Assembly (NCBI GenBank): GCA_027489955.1
Contig: JAIXYZ010000011.1
Location: 1-64,000, forward strand
DNA length: 64,000 bases
Source: Hyphomicrobiales bacterium
GTDB lineage: Bacteria; Pseudomonadota; Alphaproteobacteria; Rhizobiales; Beijerinckiaceae
Reading direction: 5' to 3'
Part shown: one piece after another, positions 1 to 8,072 of the stretch
Position numbering within the stretch: position 1 is the stretch's first letter
How the letters are laid out: every line of letters begins with the position of its first letter
Made by a program: the position numbers and the translations under genes
Notes under the pieces: generated by a model
Database searches by the model: none
Told to the model about the DNA's origin: nothing
Seen by the model: only the letters and a program-made list of their open reading frames with translations

Positions 1-180
1 CGTGAGGACTTCACCAAGGACATGGTCTCCACGCTGAAGTCCGGCGCGGACAACCTCGTCCTCGCCGACATCAACGAGGAAAGCGCCAACCTGCTCACGC
101 TGCAGACCCGTCAGCAGCTGGGCGTCCAGGCCCTCTCCCTCGCCAACCAGTCGCAGCAGTCGGTCCTCCGCCTGTTCTGA
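1..180 (+). CDS. Flagellin, C-terminal end (partial)
   Basis: This is the last 59 codons of a flagellin, the filament subunit secreted by the flagellar export apparatus; the gene begins before the window. The reading frame starts at base 1 and ends with TGA at 178-180. The visible residues are those of the flagellin C-terminal D0 helix: an amphipathic stretch with ADINEESANLL, then LQTRQQLGVQALSLANQ, and the typical ending QSVLRLF. In the family this segment pairs with the N-terminal helix to form the inner filament core. A hairpin terminator follows 24 bases after the stop. Which flagellin paralogue this is cannot be told from the fragment. Confidence 0.93.
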   Translation, partial: REDFTKDMVSTLKSGADNLVLADINEESANLLTLQTRQQLGVQALSLANQSQQSVLRLF

Positions 181-204
181 TCACGGCGATCGCATCATGC
201 AGGT

Positions 205-224
205 GGGCTCCCCTCGGGGAGCCC
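205..224 (+). terminator. Rho-independent-like terminator of flagellin gene
   Basis: An 8-bp perfect GC-rich stem (GGGCTCCC with GGGAGCCC) closes a 4-base loop and is followed by ATTTGC. The T run is short, as is common in high-GC genomes. It lies directly behind the flagellin stop. Confidence 0.7.
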
Positions 225-291
225 ATTTGCGTCGGGGCTCGCCCCGGCGGCGCATCTGGGCTAATCGGCGGAACCTGACACTGGACCCGCC

Positions 292-888
292 ATGACCGCG
301 CCCGACGACATCCATTACGGCTACCGCCCCCGGCCCACCGCGAGTCCGGTCCAGTACAGGCTCGGCGCGACCACGCTGCGCATCGACGCCGGCCGCCGCT
401 TCGATGATGTCCGGCTGTCCGGCATCGAGAGCGTGCGGATCTTCCATGCGCCCAACAGCCTCACGCGCCACGGCTACAAGACAGTCCTGCGCCTGAAGGA
501 CGGCAAGTCGGCGACCGTCTCCAATGTCACCTGGAACGGAATCGCCCGCTTCGAACGGCAGGATGCGGCCTATTCGCGGTTCGTGGCGGCCCTGTGCCAG
601 GCGGTCGCCGCGGCCAATCCGCAGGCCACGTTCACGGCCGGGCGCCCCCTGCCGCTCTGGCTTCTCTCCCTCGTTGCCGCCATCGGCCTGACGATCGGCA
701 TCGTCTGGCTCGCGGTCGTGGCGCTCCAGGCCGGCCAACGTGACGCCGCGCTCGTCATGGGCGCGATCCTCGCCCTGGCGGCCTGGCAGGTGGAGCCGCT
801 GATCCGGCTGAACCGTCCCCGGCCCTTCCGCCCCGACGATCCTCCGGCCGAGCTGCTGCCCGGCCTGCAGCCGCGCGATCAGGCCTGA
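292..888 (+). CDS. Two-helix membrane protein with PH-like N-terminal domain, function unknown
   Basis: A 198-residue protein I cannot name. Residues 1-115 are soluble and beta-rich, with alternating strands around YRLGATTLRIDAG and KTVLRLKDGKSATVSNVTW, a pattern like bacterial PH-type domains. Two hydrophobic segments follow, roughly residues 120-148 and 152-172, and then a short Pro/Arg-rich tail. It is transcribed alone, after the flagellin terminator, and its 3' end overlaps the convergent ferredoxin gene by 10 bases. The PH-like reading is by eye only. Confidence 0.75.
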   Translation: MTAPDDIHYGYRPRPTASPVQYRLGATTLRIDAGRRFDDVRLSGIESVRIFHAPNSLTRHGYKTVLRLKDGKSATVSNVTWNGIARFERQDAAYSRFVAALCQAVAAANPQATFTAGRPLPLWLLSLVAAIGLTIGIVWLAVVALQAGQRDAALVMGAILALAAWQVEPLIRLNRPRPFRPDDPPAELLPGLQPRDQA

Positions 889-1199
889 CGGGTCGGTGTG
901 TTCACCGTGAGCCCGTCGAGTTCGGGCTTGATCCGGATCTGGCAGGACAGGCGGGAGCTGGGCCGGACGTCGAAGGCGAAATCCAGCATGTCCTCCTCCA
1001 TCTGGCTCGGCGCCGGCAGGACCTTGGCCCACTCCTCCTCCACATAGACGTGGCAGGTCGCGCAGGCGCACGCGCCGCCGCATTCCGCCTCGATCCCGGG
1101 AACGCTGTTGCGGACCGCCGTCTCCATCAGGGTCGAGCCCGGCTCCGCGCTGACAGTGCGGGCCGTGCCCTGGGCATCGATGAAGGTGACGTTGATCAT
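879..1199 (-). CDS. [2Fe-2S] ferredoxin, adrenodoxin type
   Basis: A 106-residue electron-transfer protein. The cluster ligands are seen as CGGACACATC (C-x5-C-x2-C) followed by His, and a fourth Cys in SSRLSCQIRI about 35 residues later, which is the adrenodoxin/putidaredoxin spacing. These ferredoxins pass single electrons from a reductase to monooxygenases or to Fe-S and haem assembly enzymes; no such partner lies next to it. The start is the ATG at 1199 (MINVTFIDAQG), where ferredoxin homology begins; the frame is open further upstream but that part has no ferredoxin character. An Hpt gene lies 82 bases upstream on the same strand. Confidence 0.9.
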   Translation of the reverse strand: MINVTFIDAQGTARTVSAEPGSTLMETAVRNSVPGIEAECGGACACATCHVYVEEEWAKVLPAPSQMEEDMLDFAFDVRPSSRLSCQIRIKPELDGLTVNTPTRQA

Positions 1200-1281
1200 G
1201 GACCGGCTCCGCTGGGTTCGCGCCGCCTCACATAATCGTCCCGCGCGCTTCTGGCGAGAACCTCGCGCAATCGCGTGAGCG

Positions 1282-1593
1282 TCAGCCGCACGCTGCGAGG
1301 GCCGCAGCCCTTGCAGCCTGCGCGGCGGCGGCGACGGCCGCAACGAGCGCAGCGTCGAGGCGGCCGGCCGCGGCCGCTGTCTCCGCCTCGCCAGCGAGCG
1401 CAGCGAGGTCGTTCGCGCCGACGGCAAGCGATGCGCCCTTCAGCGTGTGGGCCGCCTCGCGCTGGGTCTGCGGATCGGTCGAGGCGAGCGCGTCCATCTG
1501 GCGCTCCACCTGCTCTGCGAACAGTGCGAGCAGGTCCCGGCGCAGGTCGGCATCGCCCATCGTCTGCCGGTCGAGAAAGGCAAGATCGATCAT
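1282..1593 (-). CDS. Stand-alone Hpt (histidine phosphotransfer) protein
   Basis: A 103-residue all-helical protein with the Hpt motif AHTLKGASLAVGA at about residues 49-61; the His of HTLKG is the expected phosphoacceptor. Hpt proteins shuttle phosphate between receiver domains in multistep phosphorelays. The chosen start is the ATG at 1593 (MIDLAFLDRQTMG), which leaves a normal-length Hpt domain; upstream codons in frame are Pro/Ala-rich and unlike the family. The C-terminus is extremely alanine-rich. No histidine kinase or receiver is adjacent, so it is an orphan. The next gene upstream is divergent across about 260 bases that must hold both promoters. Confidence 0.85.
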   Translation of the reverse strand: MIDLAFLDRQTMGDADLRRDLLALFAEQVERQMDALASTDPQTQREAAHTLKGASLAVGANDLAALAGEAETAAAAGRLDAALVAAVAAAAQAARAAALAACG

Positions 1594-1853
1594 CGCGTGG
1601 TCCGGACGTCCCGGCGCTTCCGCCGCGGGACGAGGTGGCGCCACAATGGTAAACAAGGCGTTAACGACGTTGCCAACTTTCAGGGTCATCGGCCGGCACG
1701 GCGGTTCCCATCGCCCGGGGCGGCCGGTAATGTCCGGGTTGGTAAATGGCCGGATCTGTCCGCCGTGCGCTCAGGAGACGCGTGCCCATGCGGGCTTGCG
1801 GAGCGCACGGGACACGCCGATCCGGCCTGTGATGCGTGAGCGTAGAGGCGGCC

Positions 1854-4800
1854 ATGGCCACGGAACCGAAGCTGAAAGACCCCTCCAAGGAGGCCCTCTC
1901 GGCCATCGAGCAGGCCCTGCTGGGAGACGGCAACGAGGCCGCAGCCCCGCCCGCGTCCGCCGATGCGCAGGACCGCCAGACCAGGCGCGCCCGCTCCGCG
2001 CCCGCCGCCGACGAGCCCCGGCTTCCCTCCGTCGACGATGCCGACCCCTTCGCGCCGCAGCCGGCACCCCGGCGCGAGGCCCGCACGCCGCCGGCGGCCG
2101 ATCCGCAATTCGTGACGCCGGACGGTCCGGTGGCCAACGACGACACCCGCTCCGTGGGCGAACTCCTGCAGGCGCTGCAGGTCCGTCCGTCCCGCCGTCC
2201 CTACCTGTTCGCGCTGGCAGCGAGCGCGATCTGGACCTTCGTCGCCGCCGCCGCGTTCGGCTCGTTCTGGGGCACCGGCGCCGGCACGCTCGCCACGCTG
2301 CAGGGGCTCGATCCCCTCCGGCTCGCCATGTTCGGCGGGGCGGTGGCAGCTCCCATCCTCTTCTTCTTCGCGATCGCCGCGCTCCACGTGCGCTCGCAGG
2401 AAATGCGCATCGTCGCCCGCGCCATGACCGGGGTCGCCGTTCGCCTCGCCCAGCCTGAGGCCATGACGGCCGATTCCGTGATGAGCCTGTCCCAGGCCAT
2501 CCGCCGCGAGGTCGCCGCCATGGGCGACGGCGTGGAACGGGCGCTGGCCCGCGCCGGCGAGCTGGAAACCCTCGTGCGCTCCGAGATCGCGACGCTCGAG
2601 CGCGCCTATTCCGACAACGAGATCCGCATCCGCGGCCTGGTGGACGAGCTCGTAACCCAGCGCGAGGCCATCGTCAGCAATGCCGAGCGCGTGCGCTCCG
2701 CCATCACCGGCGCGCACCAGAACCTGTCGGGCGAACTGGAGCAGGCCAGCCGCACCATCTCCGAATCGGTCGCCCAGGTCGGGACCCGCGTCGCCAATAC
2801 GCTGGGCGAGAAAGGTGACCAGATCACCCACGCGCTCGGCCACGCCGGCGACCGCATGATCGACGAGATCGCCGCCCGCGGCGGCGACCTGGTGGAACGT
2901 CTCTCCACCACCGGCGACGACGTCAATCGCCGACTGGCGGCGACGTCCGAAAGCGTCATCGAGACGCTCGATTCCAAGTCGCGCGACATCACTGGCTCGC
3001 TGGAGCGGACCGGCGCCATCGTCGGCGAAGGTCTCCAGCTCGGCGCCCAGCAGATCAACAAGCTCATCGCGGATACCGGCACCGGTGTCGCGGAGGCCAT
3101 TGCGACCCGCGCGCTCGAGGTCAACGAGACCCTGCGCCAGACCAGCGACGCCCTCGTGTCGACCATCACCGAGCGCGGCGATGCCGTCTCGGAGAAGCTC
3201 GGCGCGGTCGGCCGCGAGATCACCGACGTCGTCACGACGCGCGGCGACGAGCTCGCCACCCGCCTGGCGGACACGAGCGAGGCGATCCGCCAGACCGTGA
3301 CGGTCCACGGCAAGGCGCTGGAAGAGGGCATCGCCTCCTCCGCCGAGCGCGCCGCCGCCCTCGTGGAAGAGCGCACGCGCGCGGCCCGGGAAGCTTTCGA
3401 AGCGAGCGCCGCCCAGCTCAACGAGACGCTTACCCGGTCCACGTCCGACGCCACGGGCGCCATTGCCGGCACGGCGCGGGATGTGGTCATCGCGATCGCC
3501 TCGCAGAGCGGCCGGGTCAACGAGGCCCTGGCGCGCAATGCCGACACGCTGGCCCAGACGATCGACCAGCGGGCCTCGGCCCTGACCGGCGCCCTCGACG
3601 AGCGCACCTCCACCTTCGCCCAGACGATTGATGCGCGCGCCGACGGCCTGTCCCAGGCGCTCGACACGCGCGTCGCAAGACTGACCGGCACGATCGAGCA
3701 GCGCACGACCGGCCTGTCCGAGGCGCTCGACACCCGCGTCGCCGCCCTGGCCCAGACGCTGGAGGAGCGCACCACAGGCCTGTCCGACGCACTGGATTCG
3801 CGCGTCGCCACGCTGGCCCAGACGCTCGAGGAACGCACCTCGGGCCTGTCCGAGGCCCTCGACGGCCGTGTTGCCACCCTTGCCGACACGATCGAGCAGC
3901 GCACCGGGAGCCTGTCCCGCGCGCTGGACAGCCGCGTCATCGCCCTTGCCGAGACGATCGAGCAGCGTACCGACGGCCTGTCGCGAGCCCTGGAGGCTGG
4001 CGCCGCCGCCTTCGCGCAGACCATCGATTCCCGTGCCGGCGGCCTGTCCGAGGCTCTGGAGGCGCGCACTGCGGCCCTCGCCCAGACCGCCGAGGTCGGC
4101 GCCCGCATGCTTGACGAGCAGCTCGCACGCCAGCAGGACGCCATCGCCGAGGCGATCGAGCAGCGGGGCAAGGCGGTCGCGGACGCCGTCCAGCAGCAGG
4201 TCGACCGCCTCACGGCATCCGTGGACCTTGGCAGCGTCACCATCGCCCAGACCATCGACGGCCGCGCCCGCGAACTCGACGCGACCTTCACCACCTATCT
4301 CGGCCGCTTCGAGGAGACGATCGTCCATCGCGGCGGGGCTCTCGCCGACCGCATCGCCAATGATGCCGGCGCCTTCACCGATGCCGTCGCGGCGCGCCTC
4401 GACGTCGTCACCGACGTGGTCAAGGTGCAGGGCACCGCGCTCGTGGAGCGCATCGCCAGTCACGGCCAGCAGGCCGCCGCCGCCATGGAGACGCAAATCG
4501 CGGCCTTCGAACAGCGCTCGGCGCAGAAGAGCGGAGAGACTGCCGCCTCGCTGGACGGGCTCATCGCACGCATCGACCAGAATCTCGGCACCCGTGCCGA
4601 GGCCCTGGAAGAAGCGCTGGCGACGCGGACGGTGGAGATCGCCCGCGTTCTCGCCGCCGGCGGTCGCGAGGCCACGGGCGCGCTCAGCGCCAAGGCCGAC
4701 GAGATCAGCGCCGTCATCACCCAGAAGACCTCCGAACTGTCGGAGACGCTGGCGGCCAAGGCCGATCTCATCAACGAGACGCTGGGCGGCCGCGCCGTCG

Positions 4801-6770
4801 AGATCGCCGGGACGCTGGACCAGCGCGTAGCGGCCTTCGAGGACCGCGTCGTCAACCGTCTCGACACGGTCAGCTCTACGCTCGACGAGCGGGGCCGCGC
4901 CATGGACGAGGCCCTGCGCGGCCGCGTCTCGGAACTGACGACCCTGTTCGACGAGCGCTCGTCCCACGTCGTTGTCGCCCTTGCCGAGCGCGGCGAGAAG
5001 ATCGCGTCCGAGGTCGCGTCCGTCGGGGAAACCGTCGTGCGCGCCATCGAGAGCCGCGGCGGGTCCGTGGTGGACGCCCTGCGCGACCGCTCGGAGACCC
5101 TGGTCCGCACCGTGAGCGAAGCCGGCGAGAACCTGCGCCAGGCGATCGAGGGCGGCACCGCCCAGTCGATCAACGCACTCGTCGCCACCAATGACCGGCT
5201 CAAGGGCGAGCTCAGCGCCGTCCTGTCCCGTCTGGGCGATGCCAACCGCCTCATCGAGCAGATCGTCGGCCAGGCGGGGTCCAACCTCGCGGCGGTCGAG
5301 TCCGGCCTGTCCGACAAGGTCAAGGAGATCGAGACCGTCCTCACCGATGTTGCGGAGCGCACGCGCATCGCGTCGACGGAGGTCTCGCGCCAGGTGGAAA
5401 GCCTGCAGACCGTGTCCGACGTCACGCTCAAGGAGGCCGCCGCCCTGGCGAGCCGCCTCGACGAGCAGGGCTTGTCGTTCGCCGCGCGCGCCCAGTCGCA
5501 CACCGAGGCTCTCGCCAGCGCGGCGCAGACGCTCTCGGAGGTGGAAGCCCGCGTCGGCACCTCGCTCGGGGAGCGCCGCCAGGCGATGGAGGAACTCCTC
5601 GCCGCCCTGGACAACCGCACCGAGGATCTCGACTCCATCACCCGGTCATTCGCCGCCCTGGTGCAGGATTCCCTGCGCACCGTCGAGGATCGCGCCCGCC
5701 AGATCGGCTCCGTGCTCGCCGAGAGCGCGCAGGCGACGACCGGCGCGCTTGCTGAGCAGTACGAGCTGATCCGCACCACCTCCGGCAAGGAGCGGGAGCG
5801 GATGGTCTCCGCGCTGCGCACGTCCTACGAGCAGGTGGCGCAGGAAATGGCGGAATCGGTGGCCCGCGCCACGGAGCGCTTCAACGGCGCCGCCGCGGAC
5901 CTCAAGGCCATGAAGGCCGAGATCCAGCGCGAGCTGGAGGAGACGAGGGCCGAACTGCGCCGCGGCGTCATCGACCTCCCCCGCGAGACGCAGGAGAGCG
6001 CGACCACCATGCGGCGCGTCGTTGCCGAGCAGATCCGCGCCCTGAACGAACTCACCGACATCGTCACGCGTTCGGGCCGAACGCTGGACGTCTCCGATGC
6101 CCTGCCCCGCCAGCGTGCCCAGGCGAGTGGCGGCAGCCTGCCCGATCTCGGCGCCGCTCCGCGCCAGCAGCTGCAGGCGGCCGTCCAGGCCGCCGTCCAG
6201 CAGGTCCAGCCGGCCGCGCCGCAGCCGCGCCGCGAGCCTGCGGTCCGGGTCGAGCCGGCCCGCCAGGAACCTTCGCGGCAGGAAGCCCCGCGGCAGGAGA
6301 CGCCGCGCGCCGACGCCAACGGCCGCAGCGGCTGGCTGTCCGACCTGCTCACGCGGGCGGGCCGCGACGAGGACGAGGACGCCCCGGCCGAACCGCCGGC
6401 GCGCGGCGCCGGACGCACCACCGCCCACTCGCTGGAATCGCTCGATTCCATGTCGGTCGATATCGCCCGGATGATCGACCACGACGCCGCCGTCGAGCTT
6501 TGGGACCGCTACAAGCGCGGCGAGCGGAACGTCTTCACCCGCCGCCTGTACACGCTTCAGGGCCAGCAGACCTTCGACGAGATGCGCCGGAAGTATCGCC
6601 GGGACCAGGAGTTCCGCGACACGGTCGACCGCTATGTCGAGGAGTTCGAGAGGCTTCTGGCGGAAGTGTCGCGCGACGACCGGGATTCCATGGTCGCCAA
6701 GACCTACCTCACCTCGGACACCGGCAAGGTCTACACGATGCTGGCGCATGCCAGCGGCCGCTTCGACTGA
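1854..6770 (+). CDS. Giant membrane-anchored coiled-coil protein with apolipoprotein-like repeats
   Basis: A 1638-residue protein of unknown function. A Pro/Ala-rich soluble N-terminus (about 1-115) is followed by two membrane helices (about 118-145 and 155-178). Then comes a coiled coil of about 1200 residues rich in Ala, Glu, Arg, Thr, with eight 22-residue repeats at residues 566-741, a Pro/Gln/Arg-rich linker (about 1410-1520), and a compact C-terminal domain (from about 1530) with ELWDRYKRGERNVFTRRLY and KTYLTSDTGKVYTMLAHASG. Similar giant proteins are annotated as kinesin-like, apolipoprotein-like or hypothetical in Hyphomicrobiales. The ATG at 1854 follows TAGAGG by 5 bases; a GTG at 1836 is in frame but lacks a site. 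A cell-envelope, polar or septation scaffold role is inference only. Confidence 0.92.
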   Translation: MATEPKLKDPSKEALSAIEQALLGDGNEAAAPPASADAQDRQTRRARSAPAADEPRLPSVDDADPFAPQPAPRREARTPPAADPQFVTPDGPVANDDTRSVGELLQALQVRPSRRPYLFALAASAIWTFVAAAAFGSFWGTGAGTLATLQGLDPLRLAMFGGAVAAPILFFFAIAALHVRSQEMRIVARAMTGVAVRLAQPEAMTADSVMSLSQAIRREVAAMGDGVERALARAGELETLVRSEIATLERAYSDNEIRIRGLVDELVTQREAIVSNAERVRSAITGAHQNLSGELEQASRTISESVAQVGTRVANTLGEKGDQITHALGHAGDRMIDEIAARGGDLVERLSTTGDDVNRRLAATSESVIETLDSKSRDITGSLERTGAIVGEGLQLGAQQINKLIADTGTGVAEAIATRALEVNETLRQTSDALVSTITERGDAVSEKLGAVGREITDVVTTRGDELATRLADTSEAIRQTVTVHGKALEEGIASSAERAAALVEERTRAAREAFEASAAQLNETLTRSTSDATGAIAGTARDVVIAIASQSGRVNEALARNADTLAQTIDQRASALTGALDERTSTFAQTIDARADGLSQALDTRVARLTGTIEQRTTGLSEALDTRVAALAQTLEERTTGLSDALDSRVATLAQTLEERTSGLSEALDGRVATLADTIEQRTGSLSRALDSRVIALAETIEQRTDGLSRALEAGAAAFAQTIDSRAGGLSEALEARTAALAQTAEVGARMLDEQLARQQDAIAEAIEQRGKAVADAVQQQVDRLTASVDLGSVTIAQTIDGRARELDATFTTYLGRFEETIVHRGGALADRIANDAGAFTDAVAARLDVVTDVVKVQGTALVERIASHGQQAAAAMETQIAAFEQRSAQKSGETAASLDGLIARIDQNLGTRAEALEEALATRTVEIARVLAAGGREATGALSAKADEISAVITQKTSELSETLAAKADLINETLGGRAVEIAGTLDQRVAAFEDRVVNRLDTVSSTLDERGRAMDEALRGRVSELTTLFDERSSHVVVALAERGEKIASEVASVGETVVRAIESRGGSVVDALRDRSETLVRTVSEAGENLRQAIEGGTAQSINALVATNDRLKGELSAVLSRLGDANRLIEQIVGQAGSNLAAVESGLSDKVKEIETVLTDVAERTRIASTEVSRQVESLQTVSDVTLKEAAALASRLDEQGLSFAARAQSHTEALASAAQTLSEVEARVGTSLGERRQAMEELLAALDNRTEDLDSITRSFAALVQDSLRTVEDRARQIGSVLAESAQATTGALAEQYELIRTTSGKERERMVSALRTSYEQVAQEMAESVARATERFNGAAADLKAMKAEIQRELEETRAELRRGVIDLPRETQESATTMRRVVAEQIRALNELTDIVTRSGRTLDVSDALPRQRAQASGGSLPDLGAAPRQQLQAAVQAAVQQVQPAAPQPRREPAVRVEPARQEPSRQEAPRQETPRADANGRSGWLSDLLTRAGRDEDEDAPAEPPARGAGRTTAHSLESLDSMSVDIARMIDHDAAVELWDRYKRGERNVFTRRLYTLQGQQTFDEMRRKYRRDQEFRDTVDRYVEEFERLLAEVSRDDRDSMVAKTYLTSDTGKVYTMLAHASGRFD
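3549..4076 (+). repeat. Eight tandem 66-bp coding repeats (22 residues each)
   Basis: Inside the giant coiled-coil gene, eight consecutive units of exactly 22 codons follow the consensus LAQTIEQRTxGLSEALDxRV, beginning at 3549, 3615, 3681, 3747, 3813, 3879, 3945 and 4011. A ninth, degenerate unit begins at 4077. Units 4 and 5 are nearly identical. The 22-residue period is the same as that of amphipathic apolipoprotein helices. Confidence 0.9.
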
Positions 6771-6795
6771 GCACAGCCATGCTCCGGTGCGCCCG

Positions 6796-7449
6796 ATGAG
6801 TCTTCAGGATCGGCTCCGCCAGCTGAAATCGCTGGCGGGGCCGTTCGCGCCCTTCGACGTCGCTGGCGCGCCGGACGATCCAGCGGCCCTGTTCCTGACA
6901 TGGCTGGAAGAGGCCATCGCGGCCGGCATCCGCGAGCCCCACGCCATGACCCTGTCCACGGTCGATGCCGAAGGCAGGCCGGACGCCCGCATCCTGATCC
7001 TCAAGAGCGTCGACGCGCAGGGGTGGCATTTCGCCAGCACCAAGGCAGGCCCCAAGGGCCGCCAGATCGCGGCGCAGCCCCACGCCGCACTGACGTTCTA
7101 CTGGCAGCCATTCGGCCGCCAGGTGCGCCTGCGCGGGCCAGTCAGGGAACTGTCGCGGGACGTCTGCGATGCCGACTTCCGGGCACGGCCCCTCGCCGCC
7201 CGCGCCGGCGCCCTGGCCGAACGCCAGAGCGAGGTGGTCCCGCATGAAGAGGATATGGCAGCAGCACTAGCGGAACACCGCCAGCGCCTCGACAGCGATC
7301 CCTCGCTCGTGTCCCAGGCATGGACCGTCTATGCGCTCTGGCCCGCCGAGATCGAATTCTGGCAGGCGAGCACGGACCGGCAGCACGCGCGGCTGCGCTA
7401 TCGCCAGGCGGCCGGGAACGATTGGGTGCGCGAGCGGCTCTGGCCCTAA
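6796..7449 (+). CDS. pdxH: Pyridoxamine/pyridoxine 5'-phosphate oxidase family (PdxH-like)
   Basis: A 217-residue flavoprotein, the same length as Escherichia coli PdxH, which makes pyridoxal phosphate by oxidising pyridoxamine or pyridoxine phosphate with FMN and oxygen. Seen are the FMN-binding region with RILILKSVD and STKAGPKGRQIAAQ, the core strand FYWQPFGRQVRLRG, and the C-terminal dimerisation motif EIEFWQ followed by R-L-RYR and a terminal RLWP. The RMVLLK and S-RKG motifs of classical PdxH are altered, so it may be a paralogue in the PNPOx superfamily. The start is the ATG at 6796, 25 bases after the giant gene. Confidence 0.82.
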   Translation: MSLQDRLRQLKSLAGPFAPFDVAGAPDDPAALFLTWLEEAIAAGIREPHAMTLSTVDAEGRPDARILILKSVDAQGWHFASTKAGPKGRQIAAQPHAALTFYWQPFGRQVRLRGPVRELSRDVCDADFRARPLAARAGALAERQSEVVPHEEDMAAALAEHRQRLDSDPSLVSQAWTVYALWPAEIEFWQASTDRQHARLRYRQAAGNDWVRERLWP

Positions 7450-7468
7450 CCGTCGGCGACGCCTGGCG

Positions 7469-8041
7469 TCAGCCGACCCAGCGCACGATTTCCGCCAGTA
7501 CGGTCGACAGCGCCTGGTCGAGCGCCGCCGAGGCGGCCGCGCCGTCCGATGCCGAACCCGGCACCCGGGCGGTGAAGATCCGGGAGCGCGCCACGCGGCC
7601 GCTCTGGTCCTGGATCAGCTTGGCGCTGATCTCCACGACGGCTTCGCCCGTCCCGGGCCGGATCTCGAAGGCGCGGATATCGGTGTTGAGCTGGTAGTCC
7701 GAGGCGACGCGATCCCCGGGACGGCCTACGGCAGCCAGGCTGCGGGCGTTCTCGAATGTCTGGATGAGCCGCGCCTGGATCAGGCGCGGAAGCTGGTCGG
7801 CCCATTGCGCGCCGCCGACGAAGGACACCGCCCCCGTCGCGTCCTTCACGATGATCCGCTCGCTCGCCAGCGCCTGCACGGCGAGCGGCTCGGCCACGAC
7901 GAGCTGGATCGAGCGGCGCGGCGCGGTCACGTCGCGGGGTGCGGCGAGGTCGTACGTGGTGGGTGTCGGACCTGAGCACGCCGCAAGCGTCGCGGCCAGC
8001 GCGATGGCGGCCAGGTGGGGAACGCGAACTGCCTTGGGCAC
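7469..8041 (-). CDS. Mla-type ABC transport auxiliary lipoprotein (PqiC/ABC_trans_aux family)
   Basis: A 190-residue outer-membrane or periplasmic lipoprotein, last gene of an Mla-like operon. A hydrophobic signal ends in the lipobox LAAC (in ALAATLAACSG), after which comes a mature domain with ERIIVKD and QLPRLIQARLIQTFENA, typical of the auxiliary lipoproteins of MCE systems, which bind the MCE protein and help pass phospholipids between membranes. The chosen start is the GTG at 8041, with GGAG about 10 bases upstream, 31 bases after the MCE gene. An ATG at 8110 is also open but would overlap the MCE gene and puts a polar Arg/Pro extension before the signal peptide. Confidence 0.83.
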   Translation of the reverse strand: MPKAVRVPHLAAIALAATLAACSGPTPTTYDLAAPRDVTAPRRSIQLVVAEPLAVQALASERIIVKDATGAVSFVGGAQWADQLPRLIQARLIQTFENARSLAAVGRPGDRVASDYQLNTDIRAFEIRPGTGEAVVEISAKLIQDQSGRVARSRIFTARVPGSASDGAAASAALDQALSTVLAEIVRWVG

Positions 8042-8072
8042 TGGGGGGATCGCTCCGGAGGGGACCTGGCGT

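Noticed and set aside
3549-4076. CRISPR-like regularly spaced repeats
   Set aside because: The period is 66 bases with no unique spacers, units are in phase with a reading frame and vary at third positions, so these are protein repeats.
1686-5501. A 1271-codon open frame antisense to the giant coiled-coil gene
   Set aside because: High GC and the repeated Ala/Glu/Arg codons of the true gene remove stops from the opposite strand; the translation is Gly/Arg/Asp-rich low complexity with no domain, and the sense strand has clear protein features.
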